From NCBI GenBank assembly GCA_002104895.1, contig MCFG01000163.1, forward strand, positions 67,501 to 105,000: a DNA stretch of 37,500 nucleotides. Direction: 5' to 3'. A program made the translations under genes and the position numbers. Below, in pieces: positions 12,323 through 25,342 of the stretch. The notes below the pieces were generated by a model. It saw only the letters and a program-made list of their open reading frames with translations. It was not told the origin of the DNA and made no database searches. Every line of letters begins with the position of its first letter. The stretch's first letter is position 1. This stretch comes from Anaeromyces robustus (taxonomy: Eukaryota; Neocallimastigomycota; Neocallimastigomycetes; Neocallimastigales; Neocallimastigaceae).

Positions 12323-14028
12323 TTCTCATGTCACATTTAAACTTTCATTTTTTTTTTTCTGCCTGATGTTACACTAACTATTTTGTTTAAAAAAAAATTT
12401 TTTTTCTTTTCTTTTCTTTTCTTCTTTTTTTTTTCTCCTTAAAAAATTTTTTTTAAATTATTATTTTTTCTCCTTTTTTTTTTTTTTAATGGAAATTAAT
12501 TATTATTTAAATTTAATATTTAAATTAATTAAATATTAAAAATTAATGATTTTTTTTTTCTATTTTATATTTAATATTAATATTATGATTATTATTATTA
12601 TTATTTTTTATATAAAAAAAGAAAAATAGAATTTATTTCTTTTAATTGTTTTATTTTATATATATTATTTTTTTTTTTTTCATTAATCATAATAGTTTAT
12701 TTTATTTTTTTCTGGTTTATGTAATTTTTTTTTTCTATATAATTAAAAAAAAAAAGGTATATTATATATTTATTTATATTTATATACATAAACTATTATT
12801 AAACTATTTTTTTTTTTTTCAATTATGTATTGTAATATATATTATTAATTAAATAATAAAGATGATTAACGAGTGTTTGAATGATAAAAAAAAAATTATT
12901 ATAAAATTTTTTATTATAATTTTTATAATTATTATTATTATTAGTATTATTATATATTGATTTGGTTTTTGTTTTTGTTTTTGTTTTTGTTTTTTTGCTT
13001 TTTTTTTTTATTCATCAATTTGTACTGATTATTATTTAATATACTGAATTTTTATTTAATATTTATTAAAAAAAAATTAAACTTTATTTATGTTGTATAG
13101 TTTTAAATTATAATGATAAATTGATGTTTGTGCATTTATATATATATGAAATGATTATTACAATACATTAATTTTTGTTTTTTTTTTATTTTTTAATTTT
13201 ATTTTTATTTTCTATGTGTATGTGTGTGTATGTTTGTGTGTTTGTATGTGTTGTATGTGTATATTATATGAATGTGTACATGATTTTTTTTATGTATTAT
13301 TAATTATGATAATTGAATTTTACGAATTAATATTATTTATTTTTTATGATTTAATTTATATATGTTTTTTTTTTTTTTTAATATGATTAATTTTAATTAA
13401 TGATATTTTGATTAATGATTAAATATTTGGAATAATAATTTATAATTATTTTTTAATTTACTAAATATTGAAAAAAAATTTTTTTTTTTGTATGTTCTTG
13501 TCGTTTTCGATTTTCGATTTGTTAATTATTTAATTTTTTTTTTGTGATTTTAGCGTTTTTGAATATTATATGTATGTTTAATATAAATATAACAAACTAT
13601 CACTGTAAAATTTGATTTCTTTTTTTTTTTTTTTCTTTAAAAAGAAAAATATATATATATATCAATAGTATTACTAAAAAATTCTAGCTATCTAAAAAAA
13701 ATAATATCAAATTAAAATTAAAGATTAACTGGAACAAGTTGTAACAACCTAAAAATTATATATACTTCTTTTTCTTTCTTTCTTGGATTTGATTTTGACC
13801 TTATATTTATGGATTATAATAGACTTCTTTTTTTTTTTTAATTATTTTTTAAAATTTCACTTTTTTTTTTTTTCTTTAATATTTTTTTTTTTCTTTTAAT
13901 ATAATCGTTTATTAAAATGATTTTTTTTATATATGGATTAGTATTATCTTTCATTAAATGTGGAAAATCGATATTATAAATTATCTCATAGTAAAAAAAA
14001 ACTATTTGAATCTATGTTAATTTTTTTT
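9882..14028. other. 4.1-kb AT-rich spacer, no supported gene
   Basis: The stretch is dominated by poly-T, poly-A, TTTG/TTTTG runs (about 10155-10235, 11674-11730, 12962-12995), CTTTT runs (about 11258-11285) and TA repeats. Open frames at 11244-11618 and 12646-12852 code almost only for Phe, Leu, Tyr and Ile and are homopolymer artefacts. A roughly 23-base unit is duplicated in tandem at about 10396-10443. The part just left of 14029 is the 3' end of the kinase-like gene; the part just right of 9881 is the 3' end of the ADP-ribosylglycohydrolase gene. The two genes are convergent. Confidence 0.65.
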
Positions 14029-17000
14029 TTAAATAGCATTTACTGAATTTTCTGGTGATGGATAATTCTTAGTTACTTCTTCTTCAACTATTTTAGTAAT
14101 ATTTTTTTTAGTAATATTATCAATTGGAATAGAAACAATAGATTTTTCTTCTCTTTCAGTTAATTCTTCTTGACTATTAGCAATAGTTTGAATTTCTTGA
14201 TCATCACTAGAAGTAGCTTCATCTGTTCTATTATTAGCAGTTATTGATTCATTTGAATTTGATTCATTTGAAACAACAATTTTTTCTTCTACTAAATGAG
14301 ATGGTTCTTCAACAATTGGTAATTCATTAATTATCTTTTTTTCTGGAATATTTTGTTGGGAATCTTTTCTAAATGTTTTTCTGGAAGCAGATAAGAAATG
14401 TTCTGGACTAATACTCCATTTCTTCATAGTTGAAGATCTATGTCTCTTCTTTTTAGAGGAACCTTCACTACTAATATAGTATGATCTTGATTTACCAATA
14501 TCAGAACCACTGGTACCAGAATAAACATTAATATTGTATACTGATGACATACTTTTTCTAAAGGATAATCTAGAAGAAAGAGATCTTCTATTCTTCTTTT
14601 TAATTTTTTCTAATTCATTCTTATCAATTTCATCTTCATCATCATAAGACTTATACTTTAAAGTGGCTAATTCTGATTCAGATAAAAGAGCAGTAATAGA
14701 ATTATTTCTGATAGATTGAATATAAGTTTCTAATTCACCAGAAGACATTGTAGAGATAGAAGTATCAGAAACAGAATTCTTTTCCATCTTTTCTTGAGCA
14801 GATTCTGTTAATGGTTTATCATTTTCTTCATTCTTAAGATCAACAGTTTCTTCCTCTGGTATTTCATTAATCTTGGAATTAGATCTAAAGAATTTATGTT
14901 TGTTAAGTTTATTAATTAAAGAATTAACCTTAATAGATTTATTTATGAAGGATTTAGATCTCTTCATATCAACAAAGTTTAATAAAGTGTTTTCATTGCT
15001 TTCTTCCATGGATGGTGGATTACGTAAAACTTCCATTATATCCTTTAAAGTTTTTCTTTCACTAGCTTCAGCCTTCCAACATTCAGTTATTAATTGCCAG
15101 AGCCAGTCTGGACAACTAATATTTAACTTAGATCTTTGTGGTCTTAATTTATAAATACATACATTTTCTTTTAATTCACGAGCATCTCTGTATTCGAATG
15201 GTGGATTGCCATATAAAATTTCATAACATAACATACCAAAGGAATATACATCAGATTTTTCAGTTGGAACTTGATTTCTTAAGTAAAGTTCAGGAGCAGT
15301 CCAACAGTTATAATTAATTACAACAGAATTATTTGTTTTTGATAAGAAATTTTCATTAACATTGGATTGAACTTGAGCAATACCATATTCAGTAATTTTG
15401 ATATGTTTATTTTCATCAATTAAAACATGTTCACCTCTTAAATCACCATGAACTATGCCATTATTGTGTAAATAAAGAAGACCAGTACAAATATCTTTAA
15501 TGAAATTAACTCTTTGAACAAGATCAACTTCATTCTTATTAATATAATTGATTAGATTACCACTTGGAACAAATGAGGATATCGTTGAGAAATAACCATC
15601 ATGAATTCTATAATCCTTAACTGGAAGAACATTTGGATGATCAAGTTTTTGTAAACGTTGAAGTTCCTTAGCAACCTTTGGTTTGTAAGCATTACTATTA
15701 TTTCTGGTTTTTCTTTGTTGAAGACAAATCCATGGATAATTCTTTATGAATACATTATCACCATTATCTAAAGTACCACTGTAACTAGTAGTAGTGATAG
15801 CTTGAATATTAGATACATTTAATTCTTCTTGTTCTTCTACATTAGAAACTTCAACTGAATCTCTAGATTTGTTAGAACTAACTTCAGATAATAAATGAAC
15901 AATAGTATTCTTTAATTTATCAAAAGATGGTCTAAGATTTGGATCAGTTTGCCAACATTCTTGCATTAATTCCCACATTTCTTTTGGTGCACTACTTATA
16001 TTTTGTGGCATATGAGATAAAAGATAATCAATATAAGATTTTTCATAAGTTTCACCTTCAAAGAAAGCTTCATAACTTAAAATACCAAAAGCATATACAT
16101 CAGATTGTGGAGTTGGAAGAGCATCACCAACTAATTCTGGAGCAGACCATGGATAGGTTGTAGGTGAAAAGTTTAATGTTGATCTAATATATGGAATACA
16201 ATAGAAACCAAAGTTTGTAATTTTAACTGAACCTTCTTGATCAATTAAAACATTGAAACCCTTTAAATCACCATGTACTATATTATTAGTATGAAGATAA
16301 ATCATAGCATCACTAACTTCATTTAAAATATTTAAAGCTTTATGTGGATATTCATTAAGATAACCAATCATATTACCATTACTTAAAAATGGATTTACAA
16401 TATATGGTTGAGGAATAACTACATTAGCACCAAGTAAAGGTAAAATATTTTTATGTTGCATATTAGACCAAATAATTAAATTATTTATAAAATCAACTTT
16501 TAATGCTGATTTTTTAAAGTTTCTTATAGTAACTGGATTATGTTCTCTGAAGAAAGCAACCTTATATTGATCAAAGATAGAACAATTATCTGAAAATTCA
16601 TCAACTTTAGTATTAACATCTGCTTGAACATCAATAATTTCCCAGGATGTAACAGCCCATGGGAAAGGTTGAATTCTATATCTGAACATTTTTTGAATAA
16701 TTTCTAAAGTAATTTTTGCAAAAGAATAAGTAATTCTTTCTTGTCTACTTAAATCTGGACAGAAAATGAGACGTTGAAGACCAGTAATTACTTCTTTAAT
16801 ATTGGAACGATTAATTTCTAAAATATTTAATACTTTTTGTTGTTGTACTGAAATACCATGAGAATCTTTACTAGCTTTAATTAATTCTTTCCAAGTTTTT
16901 TCTAACTTTTCAATTAAACTTTGATCATCATTAACTAAATCAGTTTGGTCTTGTTCTTCCCAAGCAGTTAATACATTATCGAAATTTCTATTTGGTGAAT

Positions 17001-17674
17001 ATTTAGCATAATGATATGAAAAATCTTCTAATATACTTTTAACTTGAGTTTTCCAATTATCAAATTGATAATTAATATAAGTTGAATTAAGAAGTCTTCT
17101 TATAATCCATTGATTTTTATTGTATTCAATAAAAGTTTCAATTTGACTTAATAAACTATTATAAATTAAATATTAATAATAATAATAATATATAAATTAG
17201 TTTTTTTTTTTCATTAATTATCAATTGTAACAGCAATAATAATAATAATAATATATAAATTATTTCTATTTCTTAAAATACTTTTTTTTAAAATAAAATA
17301 CTATATATAACCTATATATAATGTTTAAAAAAAAATTCAAGAAAAAGTAATTTAATATTTTAATAATAAATTACATACTCATTTAAATTTTCAATGATTT
17401 CTTCAAAATCATAAAAGTTTTCTTGTTGAAATATACCACGGCCAATTTTTTCTCTAATTTCTTCAACACTAAGATGTATTGAATAAATTCTTTGTAATAT
17501 TCTAAGACATCTTTGTTGATTAAATTTTAATAAATTTCCTTCTAAGATTAATGACCAAAGTTTCTTGATTCTTAATACTAAAGGATTACTAGTACTAAAT
17601 TCTGATATTGGAAATGAAAGTACAGAAGTAGATTCTGAGTATAAAGTAGAAGCGTTACAACTTGAAAGAGCCAT
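14029..17674 (-). CDS. Tandem kinase-like (double pseudokinase) protein with MLKL-like helical N-terminus, 2 exons
   Basis: Exon 1 is 17379-17674 and exon 2 is 14029-17155, joined across a 223-base intron (donor GTATGT, acceptor TAG) in matching phase, giving 1140 residues. Residues about 30-250 are helical with no membrane segment and resemble the N-terminal domain of MLKL-type proteins (for example FNQQRCLRILQRI near 51). Two TKL-type kinase folds follow. Domain 1 (about 290-522) has HGDLKGFN (393-400), but the VAIK lysine is replaced in VTIR (R310) and DFG reads NFG (N413). Domain 2 (about 550-810) keeps VFIK (K570) and HGD (668-670), but the catalytic-loop Asn is His (HGDLRGEH) and DFG reads EYG (E688). 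Both keep APEL and SDVY(A/S)FG landmarks. The tail is Ser/Glu/Lys-rich with a basic Ser patch (RRSLSSRLSFRKS). Catalysis is unlikely; a signalling scaffold is inferred. The methionine at 16689 is internal: codons upstream are open and conserved-looking. Confidence 0.93.
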
Positions 17675-18903
17675 TTTTTTTATATTTACTTTATTCTTTT
17701 CTTATTTTATGAATATAATTATTTTACAATATGAACAGGTTTATTTTTATAAATTTTAAACAGTAAAACGAAAATATTTATATTATATTTATAACTAAAA
17801 TACAATTAAATCGTATTTTTTACAATATTAAATCCTTTTTTTCTGTTTCTATATAATACGTTTAAATATTTTAAATAACAAAAAAATTATAAATTGTTTC
17901 TTTTGGTGTAAAAAATATAAAAATTGGTTTGTTTTAAATATGTTTTAATAATTTTTTTTTTTTTTTATGAGGGATATACTTAATATTTTATTTATTCATT
18001 AGTAAAATTTTATTGTTTTGTTTTATTTATGTTATTTTATTATTGCTTAAAAAAAAAAATTAAATTAATATTTTATGTTCTTTACTAAATAAATATGCGT
18101 ATGATAGAATGTTAAAATTGAATATATAAATTTTTCATAATAATAATGTTAGGTATAAATTAACATTTCATAATTATTATGAAAATAATATTATGATTTT
18201 TGTGTTTTGAATAATTGATTGAATTTATCCTTTTCTTTTATATTAAAAAAAGAAAAAAAAAAAAATTTAGATTATTAATCAATAATCTTTCTTTCTTTTC
18301 TTATATTATTAAAACAAAATTTTACAATAAATAAAAAAAAAAATAAAATAAAAAAAAGATACAAAAATAATATCCTTTTTCAATATATATTAATTTTTTT
18401 TTTTTTGTTCTGTATTTGTAATATTGTTATTAATTTATTAATTATTCTTATATTATTATCATATTTTATATGAATTTAAATTATTTATTTAGTTATTAAC
18501 TTATTTATATAATTAATTTATTTAGTTATTAACTTATTTTTATTATATATAATTAATAATTTTATTAATAATAATTAATATGAATAATAAAATATAAAAA
18601 AATAATAAAAAATAATAAAATATAATAAATAAATAATAAAAAAATACTGAATAATAATAATTCTTACTTTTAAATATTATAATATTATAGTGTTTTTATT
18701 TTTTTTTTTTTTACTATTTAATATTATATAATATATTATATAATATATAATTAAATATAAAACTATTATATTTAATATTCTTTTTTTATATAATTATTAT
18801 TGTTTTTATTATTATTAGTATTATTAGTATTATTATATATTTATTTATTATTATTTTTTATTAGTATTATTTAATATTAATAATAATTATTTATTATTTA
18901 TTA

Positions 18904-18951
<48 letters not shown>

Positions 18952-19854
18952 TTAATTTAAAATAATGTTCTTTTTTAAAATATAAAAAGCCAATTAGATT
19001 TATATTAATATATTAATCAATAATATAAATACATTTATATTATATAATATGTAAAAATGTATAGTAGTATATAGTGTGCATATATTATATATATTATTAA
19101 TAGACATTACTATTATAATAATATATTTGTAAATCAATAATATATTAAAATATTTAAATTAAAAACTATTTAATATATATGTACAACTATATAATAAATA
19201 TGTACATATTTAAAAACATTTAATATATATAAATATATATATAAATATATTATATTATTATTAACCAAAATTCTGATACTCTATTAATATATGATAATAT
19301 ATATAATTAATTTATTATATTTATTTCAGATATATTAAATAGTTTTCTATTTTAGTATATAAAAAAAAATAAATTAATTAATTGAAAATAGAATCTTTTA
19401 ATTTAATAATAAATTTATAAAAACTTTAATTTAATCATTTATTTATTTTAATTTTTTTGTGATATATTTTATTTTATTTAAATGATTTAATATTAATATC
19501 ATAAAAAATAATTGTTTTAATTTATTTACTATATATTATATAATATATTGATTTATAATATGCAAATTTCATTTTATATATATTATAATTGTTTCAAAAT
19601 ATTTGTTACTAAAAATAGTATTTTAAAGTAATCATCCGCTATAAAAATGCATGGAAGAGAATGTATGTAGTACAAACATAAACTTTAATTTATAATGATT
19701 TGAAAAAAAAAAACGATGAAGTTTTATAACAAATTTTAAATGACGAATAATAATTATTTTTCAAAAATTAAAACTCACCTCTTTTACCTCTTTTATGTTT
19801 AATAATTCTTTTTTATTATTATTAAAAACTTTTTTATTAAAATTATTGTTATAC

Positions 19855-20258
<404 letters not shown>

Positions 20259-20435
20259 AGATAAAAATATATGCTATATGTATTATAATAAGGATTTAAT
20301 AGAAAATATTTAATTAATAAAAATTTTCTTTAATGATTTTAAGAGTTTATTGTAAAAAATTGATCTTGATTATAAAAATACTTTTACCAAAGATTAGGTA
20401 GTACAAAAAACGATAATTTTTTTATTTTTTTTTTT

Positions 20436-20584
20436 ATTTTATTTTATTTTATTTTATTTTATTTTATTTTATTTTATTTTATTTTATTTTATTTTATTTT
20501 ATTTTATTTTATTTTATTTTATTTTATTTTATTTTATTTTATTTTATTTTATTTTATTTTATTTTATTTTATTCTATTTTATTT
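20436..20584. repeat. TTTTA pentanucleotide array, about 150 bp
   Basis: About 30 nearly perfect TTTTA units with one TTCTA variant near the end. It lies 180 bases from the end of the TTTA array; the two may share a slippage origin. Confidence 0.97.
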
Positions 20585-21534
20585 ATTATAATAAATCTTT
20601 ATATATTCTTGAAAAAAAAGAAAATGTAAATGTATATACATATATTTGAAAAATGAAAAAAAAAAATAAAAAAATAAAAAAATAAAAAAATAAAAAAATA
20701 AAAATAAAAATTCAATTAAATATTAATTTTTGTTTATGTAGTAACGTGTAAATATTTGAGATTAATGAAATACTGAAATATATAATTGGCTCATGAATAT
20801 AAAAGAAATGATTATAGTATAATTTTCTCCATTACTTTATAAATATTATTTTAAAATAAATAATATATATTAAAATAATATTTAATATTTTAAATTATTT
20901 TTAATTATCAAAAACTATTATGATAATATTATAATTTTTGATTCTAAGAAATTTCAATTTCATAAGAAAATGAAAAAGGTTAAATAAGAATCTCATATGT
21001 TTTAATATAATTATTATATATATATATATTTAAAATATATTGAAATTTTATATGGTTGTATTTATTATAAAAACTAAAAGACCATTGACAAACACAGAAT
21101 TATTTTGTAGTATGAAAATTCAATGGAAAACTCATATTTATATAATAATAGTAATTAAATCTATTCAATATATATTTATAATATATTTATATACGTTAAA
21201 AAAATAAATATCTAAATAAAAAATTTTTATTTAAAATAATATAAATGATAACTTTGACTTTTATGTTAGTTATAAAGTCCTTTTTTTATATTACCGTGTG
21301 AATATTATAATATAAAATAATAGTATAAATATTTAATTAATTAAATGTGAAAAAAAGTATGATACATCTTTAACATCACCCTGTTAGGTGGGAAATGAAA
21401 ATATAATTAAAATTTTAATTGATACAAGTAATAAAATGTGAATAAAGTAATTGCAATTATAAATAGAATATACATAGAATATTTAAGGACGGTTACGTTT
21501 TTTAATTAATAAGTTAATTGAATATTCATTTTTT

Positions 21535-21913
21535 TTTTTTATACAATAGTTGATGGAGTATCAATTTCATTATATATTACCCCTATTATTATTAATAATA
21601 CTAAAAAAGTCCAAAATATAAATCAAACATTAGATAATTATATTTATTATATTAATTATTCTAAGGTTGATATTATAAACATTTCTTTAACAACCACTTA
21701 TAAGAATACTAATATTATTATGATAATTATTAGTATTCTTATTGTATATGGTGCAAATATAAATTTAGAATTTTATGAAAAACAAAATAAGTTTTCCACT
21801 TATATAATAATAATGATTATAAAATTATTAATATTTTTAAATATTTTATAAAACAAGGAACTAAAATTGTTATAATGAAAAAGAAACTAAAACTGTTATA
21901 AAATATATAAATG

Positions 21914-21915
<2 letters not shown>
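21535..21915 (+). pseudogene. Possible decayed ankyrin-repeat coding fragment
   Basis: A plus-strand frame with no proper start is open for about 100 codons and ends at a TAA near 21849. Immediately afterwards, in another frame, the reading continues with ankyrin-like words. Visible words are YGANINLE (near 21748) and IKQGTKIVI (near 21853), the type of helix-end sequence common in ankyrin repeats, and a poorer SLYITPIIIINN stretch near 21570. The frame change and lack of a start suggest a relic. Ankyrin proteins are abundant in gut fungi. Composition alone (Ile/Asn/Tyr codons in AT-rich DNA) could mimic part of this, so confidence is low. Confidence 0.35.
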
Positions 21916-21952
<37 letters not shown>

Positions 21953-22096
21953 TATTAATTTATTATTTATTTTTATTATTTATTATTGTTAATTGTATTT
22001 TTTTTTTTTTTTTTTTTTTTATTATTATTATTATTTATCTACTATTATTCATTTTATTAATATTGTTATTGTTGTTATTATTATTATTAAATATTT

Positions 22097-25000
22097 TTAT
22101 TCTTTTTTTATATTTTTCTTCTCAGTTTTTTTAATTTTTTTAACTATTTCAAAAAAATAAATAAGAATTCCACAAATTATACTACCAATGATTATCGTTA
22201 AAATAATTATGGTATGATTATTAATACCAGAAAGAATATCTGATAAATTTGGTATTTTGGAAGAAAAGAATAATCTTGAAATATATTCTTTATTTTTTAT
22301 ATCTATTTTTTTATTTGATATAAATTCCATTATCCTATCTGAATTTAAAAATTCTTGAACATCTTCCGGTTTAAATGATAATTTTTGTCCATAAATATTT
22401 CTTATAAAATTAATAAGATATAAAATGAAATTAGAAGGAGGATAAATTATAATTAATAAAATAAATTCTAAAAGTATCTCTGTTTCTGATTTTGTTAATT
22501 TATTTGAATTATAATCACTATCTAAATAATATAAACCACTTTTATCTTCAATATTTAAAGGAATAGTAATTCGTTTATAGGCAAAGAAGGTAAGTAATGG
22601 TATACAAAATGAAAAAATTTTATAAATTTTTTGATAATTTTCTAAATGATAGCATATTAAATATTGATATAATAAACAATGAATAATACATAATATATTA
22701 ACAATAAGTGTTAAACCAATATATTGTTTATTAACAATATCAAGGAATGGTAAAAAGGTATAAGAAATTATTAAAGTTATTACAGATGGTAAAATCATAT
22801 AAAGTAAATCACTTAATAAAATACCAATCCAATAATTTATAGGTTTTAAACCTCTTGAATATAATTGAGAAATAAGATTGGATTCTCTATCTTTTATAAT
22901 TAATGGTCCAAAACAGGATATAGAATAGGAAAGATTTAAAGTAATAAAAATTACAAAAATAATATTCATATACATGGTCATAATTTCAAATTCTGAGGTT
23001 ATCCATAGTTCATTGCTTTTGAAAAGTTTTTTATATCCTTCAATTTTATTTAAAAAATAATAATTTACTTTAATATCTTGATCACTATTTTGATGATGAA
23101 GAATAGCATTATCAATATAATTTACACCCATTAGAAGTGATAATGGATATTCAGAATGATAATAAATTATAAATTCAATATCATCTTTATCTTTATTTTC
23201 ATTTTCATTTTTATTTTCATTTTCATTTTCATTTTTATAGATATGACTTTCAAATCCACCAATATACTTTTCTTTAGATGGTGTTTTTGCATTAATTGCT
23301 AATTCTTTTTTATAATCTACAAAACTTACTACTACAGAAGATTGATGTTTTTCAATTTCATTTATAATTTCTAATCCAATAGCATCAGAATTTTTTTCTT
23401 TAAACCAATGAACATTTTCATAAAAATGAGAATCAATACTAATGGGTTGTGACGTTAATTCATTTTTAAATATATTTTGAAATTTATTAAATAATATAAT
23501 GAAAAGAATCATTAAACAAAGCGGTATTAAAATATTTAATACAAATAATTTTTCATTTTCTAAAAATGATTTAAATTTAATTAACATAACTGAACGAATT
23601 TGTTGGAAAAAAGATAAATTTTTAAAATTAATATTTTCATCAATAATCAATTTTGGATTTTTTTGAATTTTATGTTGCTCAAAATCTTTAATAAAATTAT
23701 GAATGGAATCAATTTGATGTGGTTCTTCCTCTCTTAATTTTTCTTCTTCTTTTTTTGATTCCCTTTCTTTATCCTTTAAATTTGAATTGAGATGATAATC
23801 ATTATTATTCTTATTATTCAAACAACAATATAATGTTAATGTTAATCCTAAAATGAAAAAGATAGATATTATAAAAGCAATGAAATAAGAACGTAATTCA
23901 CTAGATTTCATATAATCAAAAAGTGTAATTTCAATATAATTTTTTAATAAACGACGAGTATTTACAATAAGATTAATATATGACAGTGGGAAAATAACAT
24001 AGGAAGCCAAAGAAAATAATAATATATTGAAATTATTATTATTTTCTTTATCATAATAATAATTAAAATATAAATAATTAATTGCTAAAAATCCAAGTAA
24101 AACAAATTTACTTATTCTGATAGATGTTTTAGAATCTTTAATAAAAGTGAATAATAAAAAAGCTAAACAACAATAACCAATTCCATATAAAAATAAAATG
24201 ATGAATTCTGAACCAAAAGAATATGAATGATTGAAATTATCATCATAAATAAAGGAAAAGGAATGTGTGAAAAAACTACCAAAAATTGAACTTGATAAAA
24301 TAAGAATGCCATAAACAATTGCCCAAGATATCCATAAATGTGATTCATTAACCCCTTTTTTAATTAAAAAATTATTAAATCCACTTTCTTGATCATCTAC
24401 TAAATAAGAAAATAAAATACAAAAATGGCCAATGAAATAAAATATTCTAAATAAAGAAAATTTTGAATATATGGACGCTTCTGTTTTATCATCATTATTA
24501 TTAATATTAATATTATTATTAATATTGTTATTATTAATATTATTATTAATATTATTAATATTATTATTATTATTATTTATATTTATATCCATAGGTTTAT
24601 ATTTTATATGATATTTTGGAGTATTAGAAGTCATAGAAGAAATGACAGCTTTATTAACAATATTTTGGATATTACTTTTAATATGAATTTTAGAAAAATC
24701 CGTTTTATAATAAAACTTTTCATTTGGTAAAAGAATAGTATATTCAGTGGGTGACTTAAATTGAATACCATAATGACATATACCTTTTTTTGATAGATTA
24801 ATATTATTTTCAAATTCATCAAAAATATCATAACTATTCACTTTTACTTTATATATAATATCTTTTTCATTATTTATTTCATCGAAAAAATTATTATATA
24901 TATTAGCTTTTTCCTTATATATAACATTTTCTTCATTATCTATTTCTTTTTCATCTATAAGAGTTTTTCCATTATAAAATAAACCATATTTACAATACTT

Positions 25001-25222
25001 ATCAAATATTGAATTATCTTTTACACCTTTTAAAATATCAGCTTTTGTTTTTCTACTAATATCAGATGGAAAATAAAAAGAAATTTCTAAATTATTAAAA
25101 ACACATATTGAAGATAAATTATTAAATACCGTTAACGACGCATCTTTAATTGAATGAGTAGTTTTAATGTTATCTTGACCTACTAAAAATACTTTATATA
25201 AAATTTCATATAATATTTCCAA
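22097..25222 (-). CDS. ABCA-like membrane protein lacking nucleotide-binding domains
   Basis: 1041 residues in one exon. Residues about 60-210 resemble the large extracytosolic loop of an ABCA first half. A poly-Asn/Ile stretch follows (213-243), then six membrane spans (about 257-273, 295-315, 339-363, 372-388, 398-421, 444-467) with the ABCA-type word DDQESGFNNFLIKKG (276-290) before the LWISW span. A charged linker (470-535) sits where the first ATPase domain should be. The second half has a span at 559-579, a luminal-type loop (580-740), the signature KDRESNLISQLYSRG (777-791), GLKPINYW, and five or six further spans. Only 15 basic residues follow the last span (about 1003-1026). No Walker A, LSGGQ or Walker B is present, and the usual first membrane span is missing at the N-terminus. 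It could be a functional non-ATPase derivative, a half that pairs with other proteins, or an early pseudogene; the long intact frame favours expression. No upstream exon was found in the microsatellite DNA beyond 25222. Confidence 0.83.
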   Translation of the reverse strand: MEILYEILYKVFLVGQDNIKTTHSIKDASLTVFNNLSSICVFNNLEISFYFPSDISRKTKADILKGVKDNSIFDKYCKYGLFYNGKTLIDEKEIDNEENVIYKEKANIYNNFFDEINNEKDIIYKVKVNSYDIFDEFENNINLSKKGICHYGIQFKSPTEYTILLPNEKFYYKTDFSKIHIKSNIQNIVNKAVISSMTSNTPKYHIKYKPMDININNNNNNINNINNNINNNNINNNININNNDDKTEASIYSKFSLFRIFYFIGHFCILFSYLVDDQESGFNNFLIKKGVNESHLWISWAIVYGILILSSSIFGSFFTHSFSFIYDDNFNHSYSFGSEFIILFLYGIGYCCLAFLLFTFIKDSKTSIRISKFVLLGFLAINYLYFNYYYDKENNNNFNILLFSLASYVIFPLSYINLIVNTRRLLKNYIEITLFDYMKSSELRSYFIAFIISIFFILGLTLTLYCCLNNKNNNDYHLNSNLKDKERESKKEEEKLREEEPHQIDSIHNFIKDFEQHKIQKNPKLIIDENINFKNLSFFQQIRSVMLIKFKSFLENEKLFVLNILIPLCLMILFIILFNKFQNIFKNELTSQPISIDSHFYENVHWFKEKNSDAIGLEIINEIEKHQSSVVVSFVDYKKELAINAKTPSKEKYIGGFESHIYKNENENENKNENENKDKDDIEFIIYYHSEYPLSLLMGVNYIDNAILHHQNSDQDIKVNYYFLNKIEGYKKLFKSNELWITSEFEIMTMYMNIIFVIFITLNLSYSISCFGPLIIKDRESNLISQLYSRGLKPINYWIGILLSDLLYMILPSVITLIISYTFLPFLDIVNKQYIGLTLIVNILCIIHCLLYQYLICYHLENYQKIYKIFSFCIPLLTFFAYKRITIPLNIEDKSGLYYLDSDYNSNKLTKSETEILLEFILLIIIYPPSNFILYLINFIRNIYGQKLSFKPEDVQEFLNSDRIMEFISNKKIDIKNKEYISRLFFSSKIPNLSDILSGINNHTIIILTIIIGSIICGILIYFFEIVKKIKKTEKKNIKKE

Positions 25223-25254
25223 ATTATTATAAAATAAAAAATAAAAAAAAAAAT

Positions 25255-25308
25255 TAATAAATAATAATAATAATAAATTAATTTACGAATATAAAAAATA
25301 TTACGTAA

Positions 25309-25342
<34 letters not shown>

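Noticed and set aside
12646-12852. 68-codon Phe/Tyr/Ile-rich open frame
   Set aside because: Low-complexity T-rich DNA without any conserved word.
14873-16163. Plus-strand open frames at 14873-15154 and 15939-16163
   Set aside because: Antisense shadows of the kinase-like gene, whose own frame is unbroken and has recognisable motifs.
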